Below are positions 7,653 to 17,386 of a stretch of 64,000 nucleotides of DNA, piece after piece (position 1 is the first letter of the stretch; the number at the start of each line of letters is the position of its first letter). Source of the DNA: Pseudomethylobacillus aquaticus (GTDB lineage: Bacteria > Pseudomonadota > Gammaproteobacteria > Burkholderiales > Methylophilaceae); the NCBI RefSeq assembly GCF_003730115.1, contig NZ_RJVP01000001.1, forward strand, positions 434,001 through 498,000, given 5' to 3'. The notes beneath the pieces are model-generated. The model was not told where the DNA came from, did no database searches, and saw only the letters and a list, made by a program, of their open reading frames with translations. The position numbers and the translations under genes were made by a program.

Positions 7653-8900
7653 ATGGCATCCACCCTGACCACCGTCTTCATCGCCCTGCTCGTTCTGACC
7701 ACGCTGACCCGCGTATGGCTGGGCCAGCGGCACATCCGCCACATCCAGTCGCACCGCAACCAAGTGCCTGCTGCCTTTGCTGACAGCATCAGCCTGGAAG
7801 CCCATCAAAAGGCTGCTGATTACTCTTCCGCCAAGACCAGCCTGGTCATCAGCGAAGCGGCTGCACAGGCACTGCTGTTGGCGCTGTTCACGGTTGGCGG
7901 CGGCCTGCAATGGCTGGATGAAAGCTGGCGCAGTGTGCTGGCTGAACCCGAGATGCTGCGCGGCGCACTGGTGATCGTTTCGGCACTGGTGATCAGCAGC
8001 CTGGTGGATCTGCCCTTCGATTACTACCGTTCCTTTGTGGTGGATGCACGTTTCGGCTTCAACAAGATGACACCGGCGATGTTCTTCTCCGACCTGGTCA
8101 AGCACAGCCTGGTAGGCGTGGTGCTGGGCGCACCGATCCTGGGCGCGGCCTTGTGGCTGATGCAAGGGGCTGGCGATTACTGGTGGTTGTACCTGTGGGT
8201 GGTATGGAGCGTATTCAACTTGCTGATGCTGGCCATCTACCCCACCTTCATCGCGCCGCTGTTCAACAAATTTTCGCCACTGACCGACCATACACTCAAA
8301 GCGCGCATCGAAAGCCTGCTCACCAAGTGTGGCTTCAAGTCGCAAGGGCTATTCGTCATGGACGGTTCGGCACGCAGCAGCCACGGCAATGCCTACTTCA
8401 CCGGTTTCGGTGCCAGCAAGCGCGTGGTGTTCTTCGACACCTTGCTGGCGCGTCTGGATACTGACGAGATCGAAGCGGTGCTGGCACATGAGCTGGGTCA
8501 CTTTCGTCATCGCCACGTGATCAAGCGCATCGCCATGATGTTCTTTGTGAGCTTTGTGGGCCTGGCCTTGCTGGGCTGGCTCAAGCAACAGGACTGGTTC
8601 TATACTGGCCTGGGAGTGGCACAAAGCAGCGACCATATGGCCCTGTTGCTGTTCCTGCTGGTCAGCCCGGTGTTCCTGTTCCTGCTGCGCCCGCTGATGG
8701 CAAGCTACTCACGCAAGAACGAGTTCGAAGCTGACGCTTACGCGGCAAAGCACGCAGATGCTGGGCATCTGATCCGTGCGCTGGTCAAGCTGTACCGTGA
8801 CAATGCCTCCACACTCACGCCAGATCCGCTGCATTCCAACTTCTATGACTCGCATCCGCCAGCCAGCCTGCGTATCGCGAAATTGTTGAAGAAGGCCTGA
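7653..8900 (+). CDS. M48 family (Ste24/CAAX-prenyl-protease-like) membrane metalloprotease
   Basis: The 415-residue multi-pass membrane protein has the zinc motif HELGH (in LAHELGHFRHRHVIKR) and a downstream zinc-ligand glutamate in NEFEADAYA. About seven hydrophobic segments surround the catalytic site, as in the M48A group. Bacterial members are thought to act in membrane-protein or peptide quality control; prenyl substrates are not expected. It starts the run protease, cytochrome c, rsgA, deacetylase-like gene and queD, with gaps of 50, 4, 11 and 16 bases, so these may be co-transcribed. Confidence 0.92.
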   Translation: MASTLTTVFIALLVLTTLTRVWLGQRHIRHIQSHRNQVPAAFADSISLEAHQKAADYSSAKTSLVISEAAAQALLLALFTVGGGLQWLDESWRSVLAEPEMLRGALVIVSALVISSLVDLPFDYYRSFVVDARFGFNKMTPAMFFSDLVKHSLVGVVLGAPILGAALWLMQGAGDYWWLYLWVVWSVFNLLMLAIYPTFIAPLFNKFSPLTDHTLKARIESLLTKCGFKSQGLFVMDGSARSSHGNAYFTGFGASKRVVFFDTLLARLDTDEIEAVLAHELGHFRHRHVIKRIAMMFFVSFVGLALLGWLKQQDWFYTGLGVAQSSDHMALLLFLLVSPVFLFLLRPLMASYSRKNEFEADAYAAKHADAGHLIRALVKLYRDNASTLTPDPLHSNFYDSHPPASLRIAKLLKKA

Positions 8901-8949
8901 CAGCGAACGCGCGGCTCAACCGACAGCCACACTGAACAGGAGCTCCACC

Positions 8950-9264
8950 ATGCAAAGAATTGCCCTGTTATTGACCTGCACGCTGTGCGCCAGCTTGGCA
9001 CAGGCGACACCACTGTTCAGTGCGGGCGACCCGGTGACAGGCAAGGCCATGGTCGAAAAACAGTGCATCAGCTGTCATGCCGAGCGCTTTGGCGGCGATG
9101 GTTCTGCCATCTACACGCGCGAGCACAGACTAGTGAAAACCTCCGCTGGCTTGCTGACGCAGGTGCGCAACTGCAATACCAACCTGGGACTGAAGTGGTT
9201 CGATGATGAAGAACTGCATGTGACCCGCTACTTGAACGATCACTATTACAAATTCCAAAAGTAA
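8950..9264 (+). CDS. Small periplasmic c-type cytochrome, 104 aa
   Basis: The signal peptide MQRIALLLTCTLCASLAQA is followed by a single heme-binding motif, CISCH, near residue 40, and a short C-terminal part. The distal Met ligand usual in class I cytochromes is not obvious; the protein ends with helices around VTRYLNDHYYKF, so axial ligation may differ. It lies four bases before rsgA. It probably carries electrons in the periplasm. A ribosome site AGGAGCTCCACC precedes the ATG. Confidence 0.85.
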   Translation: MQRIALLLTCTLCASLAQATPLFSAGDPVTGKAMVEKQCISCHAERFGGDGSAIYTREHRLVKTSAGLLTQVRNCNTNLGLKWFDDEELHVTRYLNDHYYKFQK

Positions 9265-9268
9265 GCCT

Positions 9269-10141
9269 TTGAGTACCTTGTCCGGCCTGGTGGTTGCTGC
9301 CTACGGCAAGCGGTATTCCGTGGAACTGCCGGACGGCAAGCGCATGAGTTGCGTGACGCGCGGCAAGAAGACCGACGTCGCCTGTGGCGACCAGGTCGAT
9401 ATCAAACGCACTGACCACAGCGAGGGCGTGGTGGAACACATCCATGAGCGACGTAGCCTGCTGTATCGCAGCAATGCATTTCGCACCAAGATGCTGGCGG
9501 CCAATGTCACGCAGATCGTGATCGTGCTGGCCACCACACCCAGCTTCTACGAATCGCTGCTCAACCGCTGTCTGATCGCAGCAGAAGCTGCCGGAATCCA
9601 GGCCTTGATCGTGCTCAACAAATGTGACCTGGCCGACAACAGCGCGGCGCTGCTGCAACTGGCCAACTACAGTGCGCTGGGTTACCGGGTGCAGGCGCTG
9701 TCGGCCAAGCAGGATATCGCCCCCTTGCTGCCCTGGCTGCAAGGCCATGTCAGCGTGCTGGTGGGACAATCCGGCATGGGCAAATCCACCATCGTCAACG
9801 CACTGCTGCCCGATCAAGGTGTGCGCACGCAGGAAGTGTCGGCGGTACTGGATAGCGGCAAGCACACCACCACAGCCGCCCACCTTTACCATCTCAACGC
9901 GGAGAGCGACCTGATCGACTCACCCGGCCTGCAGGAGTTCGGCCTGCATCATCTGGATGTCGAGCAACTGGAACAAGCTTTCATCGAATTCAGGCCGCAT
10001 CTGGGCAAATGCCGGTTCAATAACTGCCGTCATGTGCATGAACCCGATTGCGCCATCCATGCCGCCGTGGCCAGCGGCCAGATCCAGCAGCAGCGGCTGG
10101 ATTACTTCCAGGAACTGGTGCGCGAACTAGGCGGCGCCTGA
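9269..10141 (+). CDS. rsgA: Ribosome small subunit-dependent GTPase A
   Basis: This circularly permuted GTPase acts in late 30S subunit maturation. The permuted order is visible: an N-terminal OB fold, then G4 (NKCD), then G1/Walker A (GQSGMGKST), then G3 (DSPGL). The C-terminal zinc cluster is CRFNNCRHVHEPDC, with its Cys3-His set. It starts with TTG at 9269, four bases after the cytochrome stop; this matches the expected N terminus. Length (290 aa) is normal. Confidence 0.95.
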   Translation: MSTLSGLVVAAYGKRYSVELPDGKRMSCVTRGKKTDVACGDQVDIKRTDHSEGVVEHIHERRSLLYRSNAFRTKMLAANVTQIVIVLATTPSFYESLLNRCLIAAEAAGIQALIVLNKCDLADNSAALLQLANYSALGYRVQALSAKQDIAPLLPWLQGHVSVLVGQSGMGKSTIVNALLPDQGVRTQEVSAVLDSGKHTTTAAHLYHLNAESDLIDSPGLQEFGLHHLDVEQLEQAFIEFRPHLGKCRFNNCRHVHEPDCAIHAAVASGQIQQQRLDYFQELVRELGGA

Positions 10142-10152
10142 GCTTAAGCACC

Positions 10153-11079
10153 ATGAACCGCACTGCCTTCATCACCCATCCAGATACCTTGCTGCATGTC
10201 ATGGACGGGCAGCATCCGGAATCCCCTGCCCGCATCACCGCCATCCGCGACCGTCTGCAACGGGACGGCCTGCTGTCCAAACTGCAGATCCATGAGGCAC
10301 CCGCCGCCACGGATGCGCAGCTGACCCGCGTGCACACACCCGCTTATGTCCAGCACATTCGCCGCATCGCCCCCAAGGCTGGCCTGGTCAGGCTGGACCC
10401 GGACACCGCCATGGGCCCGATGTCACTGTCTGCCGTGCTGCACGCCGCTGGCGCCGCCGTGCTGGCTACCGACCTGGTCATGCAAGGCAAAGCGCACAAT
10501 GCCTTCTGCTGTGTGCGCCCGCCCGGCCATCATGCCGGGCGCGAGACAGCGGCTGGCTTCTGCATCTTCAACGGCATTTCGGTAGGTGTGGCCCATGCAC
10601 TGGCCGTGTACGGTCTGCAACGGGTGGCCATCATCGACTTCGATGTACACCACGGTGACGGCACTGAAGACATCTTCCGTGACGATGCGCGCGTGATGCT
10701 GTGCTCCACCTTCCAGCACCCGTTCTATCCGGGCAAAGGTGCCGATAGCCGTAGTGAGCGCATGATCAACGTGCCGCTCAAGGCTGAAACAGATGGCAGC
10801 GCCTTCCGGCAAGCGGTGACACGCGAGTTCGCGCCGGCACTGGCGCGCTTCAAGCCGCAGATGGTGTTCGTCTCCGCTGGCTTTGATGCACATGCCGATG
10901 ACCCGCTGGCTCAGCTCGGCTTGCAGCGCGATGACTATGCCTGGGTGACTCGCTTCATTATGGAAATCGCGGCAAGCCATGCACAAGGCCGGGTGGTGTC
11001 GGTACTGGAGGGTGGCTACCGCCTGGAGGCACTGGCCGACTGCGCGACTGCGCATGTCAGCACACTGGCTGGCCTGTAA
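10153..11079 (+). CDS. Histone-deacetylase-family (acetylpolyamine amidohydrolase-like) protein
   Basis: The 308-residue class II HDAC-like zinc amidohydrolase has the motifs RPPGHHA, FDVHHGDGTEDIF (zinc ligands Asp and His) and SAGFDAH. Bacterial members deacetylate acetylpolyamines, acetoin-utilisation proteins or small molecules; the substrate here cannot be told. The start at 10153 was chosen because the conserved N terminus (MNRTAFITHPDTLLH) begins there; an in-frame start at 10048 would overlap rsgA by about 95 bases. It lies 11 bases after rsgA. Confidence 0.93.
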   Translation: MNRTAFITHPDTLLHVMDGQHPESPARITAIRDRLQRDGLLSKLQIHEAPAATDAQLTRVHTPAYVQHIRRIAPKAGLVRLDPDTAMGPMSLSAVLHAAGAAVLATDLVMQGKAHNAFCCVRPPGHHAGRETAAGFCIFNGISVGVAHALAVYGLQRVAIIDFDVHHGDGTEDIFRDDARVMLCSTFQHPFYPGKGADSRSERMINVPLKAETDGSAFRQAVTREFAPALARFKPQMVFVSAGFDAHADDPLAQLGLQRDDYAWVTRFIMEIAASHAQGRVVSVLEGGYRLEALADCATAHVSTLAGL

Positions 11080-11095
11080 CCGCTATAATCCTGCT

Positions 11096-11551
11096 ATGCA
11101 TATCACCACCCGTCTGGAATTCGATGCCGGTCATCGCATTCCCTGCCACAAGAGCCAGTGCCGCAACCTGCACGGGCACCGTTACGCCATCGAGATCACC
11201 CTGTCAGGTGACATCATCCAGCAGGAAGGTGCTTCCGAGAACGGCATGGTGATGGATTTCTCCGACGTGAAGGCGATCGCACGGCGTGCCGTGGTGGATA
11301 TCTGGGATCACGCCTTCCTGGTGTACAAGGATGACCACACCGTACGTAGCTTCCTGGACACCTTGCCTGACCACAAGACCGTGGTCATGAACACGGTGCC
11401 AACAGCCGAGAACATGGCCGCTGAAGCGTTCCGTATCCTGCAGGTGGAGTATCAGGACACCTACGGTAACCACCTCAAACTGGAACGTGTGCGCTTGTAT
11501 GAAACGCCCAATAGCTGGGCAGATGCACTGGCATCAGGCTGTACTGTTTGA
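11096..11551 (+). CDS. queD: 6-carboxytetrahydropterin synthase QueD
   Basis: This 151-residue enzyme of the queuosine pathway converts dihydroneopterin triphosphate to 6-carboxy-tetrahydropterin. The zinc-binding histidines are in FDAGHR and LHGHRY, and the catalytic cysteine is in KSQCRNLHGH. The C-terminal segment LERVRLYETPNSWA is also typical. The start at 11096 is 16 bases after the deacetylase-like gene and matches the family N terminus. No other que genes are nearby, and no preQ1-type riboswitch was seen in the short gap. Confidence 0.95.
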   Translation: MHITTRLEFDAGHRIPCHKSQCRNLHGHRYAIEITLSGDIIQQEGASENGMVMDFSDVKAIARRAVVDIWDHAFLVYKDDHTVRSFLDTLPDHKTVVMNTVPTAENMAAEAFRILQVEYQDTYGNHLKLERVRLYETPNSWADALASGCTV

Positions 11552-11554
11552 CCA

Positions 11555-11598
11555 AACCAAACTGATCAAATCAAGCTGATTAAACCAAACTGATCAAA
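11555..11598. repeat. 16-bp direct repeat after queD
   Basis: AACCAAACTGATCAAA occurs at 11555-11570 and 11583-11598, with a related TCAAGCTGATTAAA between them, so the stretch is built of three variants of a short A-rich unit. Confidence 0.8.
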
Positions 11599-11618
11599 CG
11601 AGGTTAATCCGAGCATCA

Positions 11619-11686
11619 CGCGAGATCGAGCTGCTCGATTCTCGCGGCCAGCACAGCGGTCGCCGTGCTTCAGCACGTAGCCGCTG
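11619..11686. other. Two adjacent hairpins between convergent queD and DUF2007 genes
   Basis: The first hairpin (11619-11646) pairs CGCGAGA with TCTCGCG around an inner CGAG/CTCG stem. The second (11654-11686) pairs CAGCGG with CCGCTG and has an inner CGTGC/GCACG stem with a TTCA loop. Neither has a T-run. They may be 3' ends of both converging transcripts. Confidence 0.7.
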
Positions 11687-11708
11687 CACCTTGCAGGCGA
11701 GCCCGCCA

Positions 11709-12026
11709 TTAGCCAAGCAACAGCCCAAGCAACACGCCTAACAGAAAGATCCCCACATAACGGCTGCGGCTGTCTCTGCTGGCAGCAGGCTGAGCTGAAG
11801 TCACCTCGGCGCTGGGTTGCTCGGCTTCCCAGCGCGCCACGATCTGGCGCGCCTGTTCATAATCGGCATCATGCACGCCCACTTGCACCAGATCATGGGC
11901 CTGCAGATCCCCCACCCCGCCCTGCAGGAACTCGCCCGAGATGGAGGCAGGGATATGCTCCAGCTCCAGCAGGTGCTTGATCATATGCGCTTCAAGCGCA
12001 TGTGCTGCCCGGAATACCGTTTTCAC
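11709..12026 (-). CDS. DUF2007 (putative signal-transducing) protein with C-terminal membrane anchor
   Basis: The start is GTG at 12026, overlapping the rfbD stop in a GTGA, and it restores the family N terminus VKTVFRAAHALEAHMIKHLL. DUF2007 proteins share a P-II-like fold and the motif GEFLQGG, present here. After a polar linker, the last 20 residues (YVGIFLLGVLLGLLLG) form a transmembrane helix, so the protein is tail-anchored. It is the last gene of the dnaQ-rfb run, which suggests a link to envelope-sugar synthesis, but no function is known. Confidence 0.85.
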   Translation of the reverse strand: MKTVFRAAHALEAHMIKHLLELEHIPASISGEFLQGGVGDLQAHDLVQVGVHDADYEQARQIVARWEAEQPSAEVTSAQPAASRDSRSRYVGIFLLGVLLGLLLG

Positions 12027-12946
12027 GGGGCTGTATCCAGCGACAATCGCGACATCACCTCCTGCAACGCCTGTTGCCAATCGGGCAAGGCCAGGTCAAA
12101 GCATTGCCTGAGTTTGCTGTTATCCAGACAGGAGTTGTGTGGTCGTTGCGCAGCAACCGGATAGTCACGCGCAGCAATGGGTAGAATGGCCACTGGCTTT
12201 AATTTCAGCGCAGGCCAGCCCTGCATGCTCTGCAAGCTTGCATAATGCGTGACGATGGCACGGGCATAGTCATGCCAACTGGTCGCGCCTGCACAGGTCA
12301 GATGATAAATACCGCTGTGTGAACTACACCATGGCTGCCGCAGCATTTGCACGGTAGCAGCACTGATGGCCAGCGTGGAAGTCGGCGCGCCGATCTGATC
12401 GGCCACCACGTTCAACTGCTCGCGTGCGCGTGCCAGTCGCAGTATCGTGTGCAGAAAGTTCTGGCCAACCGGGCCATAGACCCAACTGGTGCGCAAGATC
12501 AGATGATGCGCGCCTGCAGCCTGGATCGCCTGCTCGCCGGCCAGTTTACTGGCACCATAAACGTTAAGCGGGCCAGTGCTGTCCGTCTCTACATAGGCAT
12601 AGTCCTGCTTGCCATCGAACACATAATCGGTGGAGTAATGCACCAGCAGCGCCCCCAGTTCTGCCGCCGCCTGCGCCAGCACGCCAGGGGCCGTCGCATT
12701 GACAGCCCAGGCAAGGTCACGCTCGGTCTCGGCTTTGTCTACTGCGGTGTACGCGGCCGCATTCACGATCACAGTCGGCTGTAAGCGCTTGATACAGGCC
12801 CGTATCGCAGCGCTGTCAGTCAGGTCGAGCTGCGCATGCTGGAAGGCATGCACTTCGCCCAGCATGGCCAAGTCCGATTGCAGCTGGCGACCCAGCTGCC
12901 CCTGGGCACCGGTCAGCAGGATACGTACAGCTTGTTGCGCACTCAA
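12023..12946 (-). CDS. rfbD: dTDP-4-dehydrorhamnose reductase
   Basis: The extended short-chain dehydrogenase (307 aa) reduces dTDP-4-keto-L-rhamnose to dTDP-L-rhamnose, the last step of the pathway. It shows the nucleotide-binding motif LLTGAQGQLGRQL and the active-site region STDYVFDGKQ with the later YGASKLAGE (Tyr-x3-Lys). It overlaps rfbC by four bases upstream and the DUF2007 gene by four bases downstream. Confidence 0.96.
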   Translation of the reverse strand: MSAQQAVRILLTGAQGQLGRQLQSDLAMLGEVHAFQHAQLDLTDSAAIRACIKRLQPTVIVNAAAYTAVDKAETERDLAWAVNATAPGVLAQAAAELGALLVHYSTDYVFDGKQDYAYVETDSTGPLNVYGASKLAGEQAIQAAGAHHLILRTSWVYGPVGQNFLHTILRLARAREQLNVVADQIGAPTSTLAISAATVQMLRQPWCSSHSGIYHLTCAGATSWHDYARAIVTHYASLQSMQGWPALKLKPVAILPIAARDYPVAAQRPHNSCLDNSKLRQCFDLALPDWQQALQEVMSRLSLDTAP

Positions 12947-13491
12947 TCGAACAGTTCCGCCTGCGCCATCAGCATGCCCTGCTCGTCCTTGGCTGATAAC
13001 ACAGGCATTGCACTCAAGGGCCAGTCTATACCGATCGCAGGATCATTCCAGCGCAAGCTGCGTTCATGGTCTGGCGCATAGTAATCCGTGGTCTTGTACT
13101 GCACTTCCGCACTTTCGGACAACACCAAAAAACCATGTGCTAATCCGGGCGGGATCCACAACATCTGCTTGTTTTCAGCAGACAAGTTCACACCGTACCA
13201 CTGGCCAAAACTGGGAGAAGCGCGCCGCAGATCGACGGCCACATCGAATACTTCACCTTGGGTTGCTCGCACCAGCTTACCCTGCGGCTGACGAATTTGA
13301 TAATGCAGGCCACGCAATACATGCTGTGCAGAGCGCGAATGGTTATCCTGCACAAACGTTGCCGTGACACCCGTGGCCTCAGCGAAGGCACGCTGGTTGA
13401 AACTTTCGTAGAAGAAGCCCCGCGCATCACCGAACACGCGCGGTGTGATGAGCAATACCCCGGGCAGTGAAGTTTGAGTAATCTGCATCAA
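12943..13491 (-). CDS. rfbC: dTDP-4-dehydrorhamnose 3,5-epimerase
   Basis: The 182-residue cupin-fold epimerase shows the classic N-terminal motif [15 protein letters not shown], the substrate-binding QDNHSRS and HYQ segments, and IPPGLAHGF. It converts dTDP-4-keto-6-deoxyglucose to the L-rhamno form. Four-base overlaps with rfbA and rfbD indicate translational coupling. Confidence 0.97.
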   Translation of the reverse strand: MMQITQTSLPGVLLITPRVFGDARGFFYESFNQRAFAEATGVTATFVQDNHSRSAQHVLRGLHYQIRQPQGKLVRATQGEVFDVAVDLRRASPSFGQWYGVNLSAENKQMLWIPPGLAHGFLVLSESAEVQYKTTDYYAPDHERSLRWNDPAIGIDWPLSAMPVLSAKDEQGMLMAQAELFD

Positions 13492-14363
13492 AACACACGC
13501 TCATGCAGAATTTGCAGCAGATACTCGCCGTAACCGCTCTTGAGATAGGGCTGAGCAATACGCTCCAGAGTTTGGGCATCAATAAAACCCATGCGGTAAG
13601 CCACTTCTTCCGGGCAGGCGATCTTCAACCCCTGACGTTTCTCGATGGTCTCGATGAATAGAGAAGCCTGCAGCAAGGATTCGTGCGTACCGGTGTCCAG
13701 CCAGGCCATGCCGCGCCCCATGACCTCCACACGCAACGCATTCCTGGAAAGATAATGCTGATTGATGTCGGTGATCTCGTATTCATCGCGTGCCGAAGGT
13801 TTGAGACTGGCCGCGATATCTACAACATGCTTGTCATAGAAATACAGACCGGTGACGGCATACCGTGACTTGGGCTTCTGCGGCTTCTCTTCCAGACTGA
13901 TAGCCTTGCCAGCCGCATCGAATTCCACCACGCCATAACGCTGTGGGTCATTGACCGGGTAAGCGAATACGGTAGCGCCATTGGCGCGCTCGACCGCAGC
14001 CTGTGCCATGTTGGCCAGTTCGTGGCCATAGAAGATGTTATCCCCCAACACCAGCGCGCAACCGTCATCACCGATAAAGTCCTTGCCGATCACGAATGCC
14101 TGAGCGATGCCTTGTGGCTGCTCCTGAACTGCATACTGGATGGACATGCCCCACTTGCTACCGTCTTCCAGCAGTTGGGCAAAGCGCGGTGTGTCTTGCG
14201 GGGTGGAGATGACCAGCACCTCGCGTATCCCGGCCAGCATCAGGGCTGACAACGGGTAGTAGATCATCGGCTTGTCGTAGATGGGCAGCAGTTGCTTGGA
14301 GACCGCCTGAGTGACCGGGTATAGCCGGGTGCCGGAGCCTCCGGCGAGTACGATGCCTTTCAT
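13488..14363 (-). CDS. rfbA: Glucose-1-phosphate thymidylyltransferase
   Basis: This 291-residue enzyme makes dTDP-glucose, the first step to dTDP-rhamnose. The N terminus [18 protein letters not shown] is the nucleotidyltransferase signature, followed by KPMIYYPLS and the metal-binding LGDNIFYG. It overlaps rfbB and rfbC by four bases each. Confidence 0.97.
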   Translation of the reverse strand: MKGIVLAGGSGTRLYPVTQAVSKQLLPIYDKPMIYYPLSALMLAGIREVLVISTPQDTPRFAQLLEDGSKWGMSIQYAVQEQPQGIAQAFVIGKDFIGDDGCALVLGDNIFYGHELANMAQAAVERANGATVFAYPVNDPQRYGVVEFDAAGKAISLEEKPQKPKSRYAVTGLYFYDKHVVDIAASLKPSARDEYEITDINQHYLSRNALRVEVMGRGMAWLDTGTHESLLQASLFIETIEKRQGLKIACPEEVAYRMGFIDAQTLERIAQPYLKSGYGEYLLQILHERVF

Positions 14364-15442
14364 GCAGGCTCCTTGTTACGCTGCGCGTAGTTGGTTTCCA
14401 GCCATTGCCGGTATGCGCCCGAGGTGATGTTGTCTGTCCAGTCCTGATTGGCGAGATACCAGGCCACAGTCTTGCGCATGCCGGATTCGAAATCTTCGGC
14501 GGGCTGCCAGCCCAGCTCCTGCTGGATCTTGCTGGCATCGATGGCATAGCGTCTGTCATGTCCGGGACGATCCGGGACAAAGGTGATCAGGTCGCGGTAG
14601 CTGTGTGCCGCAGGCTGCAAGGTATCGAGGATGTCGCACAAGGTATGCACTACCTGCAGGTTGGTCTTTTCGTTGCAACCACCGATGTTGTAAGTCTCGC
14701 CCACACGCCCAGCCGCCAGCACACGGCGGATGGCACTGCAATGATCGTTCACATACAACCAGTCACGCACATTGCCACCATCCCCGTAGATGGGCAGTGG
14801 TTTGCCAGCCAGCGCATTATGGATGACCAGCGGGATCAGTTTTTCCGGGAACTGATAAGCGCCATAGTTATTGGAGCAATTAGTGGTCAGCACCGGCAAG
14901 CCATAGGTATGGTGATAAGCGCGCACCAAGTGGTCAGACGCAGCCTTGGATGCCGAATATGGACTGTTGGGCGCGTAGGCGGTGGTTTCACTGAATGCCG
15001 GGTCATCCACGTCCAGTGATCCGTAGACCTCGTCCGTGGAGACATGCAGATAACGGAATGCGTCACGATCAGCTGCGGACAACCGAGCCCAGTAGGCACG
15101 GGTAGCTTCCAGCAACTGGAAGGTGCCCACCACGTTGGTCTGGATAAAATCAGCCGGCCCATGGATGGAGCGATCCACATGGCTTTCGGCAGCAAAGTGC
15201 ACGATGGCCGATGGCTGATGCTCGGCCAGCAGGGCATCGACCAAGGCACGGTCAGCGATATCGCCCTGCACGAACACATGCTGAGCGTGGTCTTTCAGAC
15301 TACGCAGATTGTCCAGATTGCCGGCATAAGTGAGCTTATCGAGATTGACCACCGTACCGAGACCCGCCTGCAACCAGGCGATGACGAAGTTGGCACCGAT
15401 AAACCCTGCCCCACCGGTGACCAGAATAACGTTGTTATTCAT
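14360..15442 (-). CDS. rfbB: dTDP-glucose 4,6-dehydratase
   Basis: The 360-residue extended SDR enzyme has [10 protein letters not shown] as its NAD-binding motif, [11 protein letters not shown], the STDEVYGSL active-site segment and [12 protein letters not shown] (Tyr-x3-Lys). It is the first rhamnose gene and starts two bases after the dnaQ stop, so it is probably transcribed from the promoter upstream of the methyltransferase gene. Confidence 0.97.
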   Translation of the reverse strand: MNNNVILVTGGAGFIGANFVIAWLQAGLGTVVNLDKLTYAGNLDNLRSLKDHAQHVFVQGDIADRALVDALLAEHQPSAIVHFAAESHVDRSIHGPADFIQTNVVGTFQLLEATRAYWARLSAADRDAFRYLHVSTDEVYGSLDVDDPAFSETTAYAPNSPYSASKAASDHLVRAYHHTYGLPVLTTNCSNNYGAYQFPEKLIPLVIHNALAGKPLPIYGDGGNVRDWLYVNDHCSAIRRVLAAGRVGETYNIGGCNEKTNLQVVHTLCDILDTLQPAAHSYRDLITFVPDRPGHDRRYAIDASKIQQELGWQPAEDFESGMRKTVAWYLANQDWTDNITSGAYRQWLETNYAQRNKEPA

Positions 15443-15444
15443 TT

Positions 15445-16161
15445 TTATTGTTGTTCCTTAACAGTATCTGCCATCACTTCCACCCAGATACATGGCGAGC
15501 CTTTGGACAAACCCTGCAGATAAGCCGCATGCTCAGCCAGCTCTTCCGCGCTGGCGTGCAATACCCGCAAAGGGCCGCGCTGTACAGGCATGTCACTATG
15601 GTCGAGCTGGCTGACCTGATCGTCCAGCTCCATCATCAGACTTTCCTGACCACGCGTCATGGCCATGTACACATCGGCCAGCAGTTCGGCATCCAGCAGC
15701 GCGCCGTGCAGGGTACGTTTGGAGTTGTCGATGCCGTAATGCCGGCATAGTGCATCCAGGTTGTTGCGCTGACCCGGACGCATGTCCTTGGCCATGCGCA
15801 GGGTGTCGATCACGCCGTTACAGACGGTCTGTACTTCAGGGCGTTCCAGACGGCCCAGTTCCATGTTCAGGAAACCCAGATCGAAAGGCGCGTTGTGGAT
15901 GATGAGTTCGGCGCCCGCGATGAAATCCAGAAACTCATCCACCACGTCCGGGAAGCGTGGCTTGTCCTGCAGAAACTCGAGGCTGATGCCGTGCACGTTC
16001 TGCGCACCTTCGTCGATCTCGCGGTCCGGGTTGAGGTAAACGTGGTAATGGTTGTTAGTCAGACGGCGATTGACCAGCTCCACTGCCGCGATCTCGATGA
16101 TGCGGTGCCCCTGGTTGGGGTACAGGCCGGTGGTTTCCGTGTCGAGGAATATCTGCCTCAT
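15445..16161 (-). CDS. dnaQ: DNA polymerase III epsilon subunit (3'-5' proofreading exonuclease)
   Basis: This 238-residue DEDDh exonuclease proofreads for the replicative polymerase. ExoI is [12 protein letters not shown]; later come [11 protein letters not shown] and the ExoIII histidine in [14 protein letters not shown]. The start at 16161 overlaps the rnhA stop in an ATGA, a strong argument against a much longer in-frame extension through rnhA. The C-terminal 60 residues form the tail that usually contacts the polymerase alpha subunit. Confidence 0.97.
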   Translation of the reverse strand: MRQIFLDTETTGLYPNQGHRIIEIAAVELVNRRLTNNHYHVYLNPDREIDEGAQNVHGISLEFLQDKPRFPDVVDEFLDFIAGAELIIHNAPFDLGFLNMELGRLERPEVQTVCNGVIDTLRMAKDMRPGQRNNLDALCRHYGIDNSKRTLHGALLDAELLADVYMAMTRGQESLMMELDDQVSQLDHSDMPVQRGPLRVLHASAEELAEHAAYLQGLSKGSPCIWVEVMADTVKEQQ

Positions 16162-16622
16162 GCGCTCACGCTCCGGCCATGTTTCATCACTTGCTCCACG
16201 CCGCGATTGGCCAGCGCATCGGCTCGTTCGTTGCCGACATTGCCGGCATGGCCCTTGACCCAGATCCATTCGATGTCGTGTGCGGGCACCAGCGCATCCA
16301 GCTGCTTCCACAGATCGTCGTTCTTGACCGGTTTCTTGTCGCTGGTCTTCCAGCCACGCTGTTTCCAGCCGTGGATCCAGACGCTGATGCCTTGCTGCAC
16401 ATACACCGAGTCGGTGTAGAGACGCACATGGGCTGGACGTTTCAGGGCTTCCAGCGCACGGATCACCGCAGTGAGTTCCATGCGGTTGTTGGTGGTCAGC
16501 ACTTCGCCGCCGCACAGTTCCTTTTCATGGCCGTCGGTCTGCAACCAGGCACCCCAACCACCCGGACCCGGATTGCCTTTGCATGCGCCGTCGGCATAAA
16601 TCTCGATCACTTTTTCTGTCAT
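16158..16622 (-). CDS. rnhA: Ribonuclease HI
   Basis: The 154-residue RNase H degrades the RNA of RNA-DNA hybrids. The acidic metal-binding residues are in [14 protein letters not shown] (Asp), NRMELTAV (Glu), YTDSVYV (Asp) and NERADALAN (Asp). The ATG at 16622 follows the methyltransferase stop after one base; an earlier start at 16643 would overlap it. The neighbouring order methyltransferase-rnhA-dnaQ is shared with gammaproteobacteria. Confidence 0.97.
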   Translation of the reverse strand: MTEKVIEIYADGACKGNPGPGGWGAWLQTDGHEKELCGGEVLTTNNRMELTAVIRALEALKRPAHVRLYTDSVYVQQGISVWIHGWKQRGWKTSDKKPVKNDDLWKQLDALVPAHDIEWIWVKGHAGNVGNERADALANRGVEQVMKHGRSVSA

Positions 16623-16623
16623 G

Positions 16624-17358
16624 TTACTCGTCAGGTTCCGCATTTCTTTGATGGTCCAGCCGGGGCGATGGGGTTGCCACCAGGCCAGCTTTCAGTTTGC
16701 TTTTTTGCCATTGTGGGCGTATCACCCGCATGCCCAGCACACGTTTTTTGGCGACTATACAATAAATCCCGCCCATCATCGGCCAGCATCGTGGCCCCGC
16801 TCTGTCCATCCATGCAAAACGTTGCCGCCATAAGGGGCTGGCCAGCGGAGGTGCATGTTGGGCCATGCGCACGGAAACCAGCTCCAGCCCCAGCAAGGCC
16901 AGCCAGTCCTTGATACGCAGCAAGCTGAAGAAATTGCCCTGCCATGGGTAGCCCTGGCGGCGCGCCAGCAAACGGCGCACGCCCCACAGGCTGAGCGGGT
17001 TGAAGCCAGTGAGTACCAGATGGCCTTCCGGCACCAGGATGCGCTCACATTCACGCAACGTTTGCTGAGGTTCGGCGCTGAAATCGAGCGCATGAGGCAA
17101 CAGCAACAAGTCCACGCTGTTGTTCAGGAACGGGAGCTGGCTTTCCAGCAGGCGTACTTCACCCGCATGTACATCGGCCCGAACACGGAACGGCATGCGC
17201 GCATTGCGCAGCAGGTCCAACTCCAGCATGCCGATCTGCACGGCATTAAAGCCGAACACATCGGCCACAGCCTCATCGAACAGGGCCAGCTCGCGCTGTC
17301 TGAGATGCGCACCCAGCGGGGTCGCCAACCATTGTTTTGCCTGTGTGTGGGTTGACAT
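16624..17358 (-). CDS. Class I SAM-dependent methyltransferase (YafS-like)
   Basis: The 244-residue protein has a methyltransferase domain; the usual motif I is degenerate, but the [21 protein letters not shown] and [15 protein letters not shown] segments match the YafS group found next to gloB and rnhA in other proteobacteria. The substrate is unknown. It is divergent from gloB with only 28 bases between the two starts, so their promoters overlap. It is the first gene of the long run ending with DUF2007. Confidence 0.88.
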   Translation of the reverse strand: MSTHTQAKQWLATPLGAHLRQRELALFDEAVADVFGFNAVQIGMLELDLLRNARMPFRVRADVHAGEVRLLESQLPFLNNSVDLLLLPHALDFSAEPQQTLRECERILVPEGHLVLTGFNPLSLWGVRRLLARRQGYPWQGNFFSLLRIKDWLALLGLELVSVRMAQHAPPLASPLWRQRFAWMDRAGPRCWPMMGGIYCIVAKKRVLGMRVIRPQWQKSKLKAGLVATPSPRLDHQRNAEPDE

Positions 17359-17386
17359 TTATCAGCTAACAGCCAACCATGTTTGA

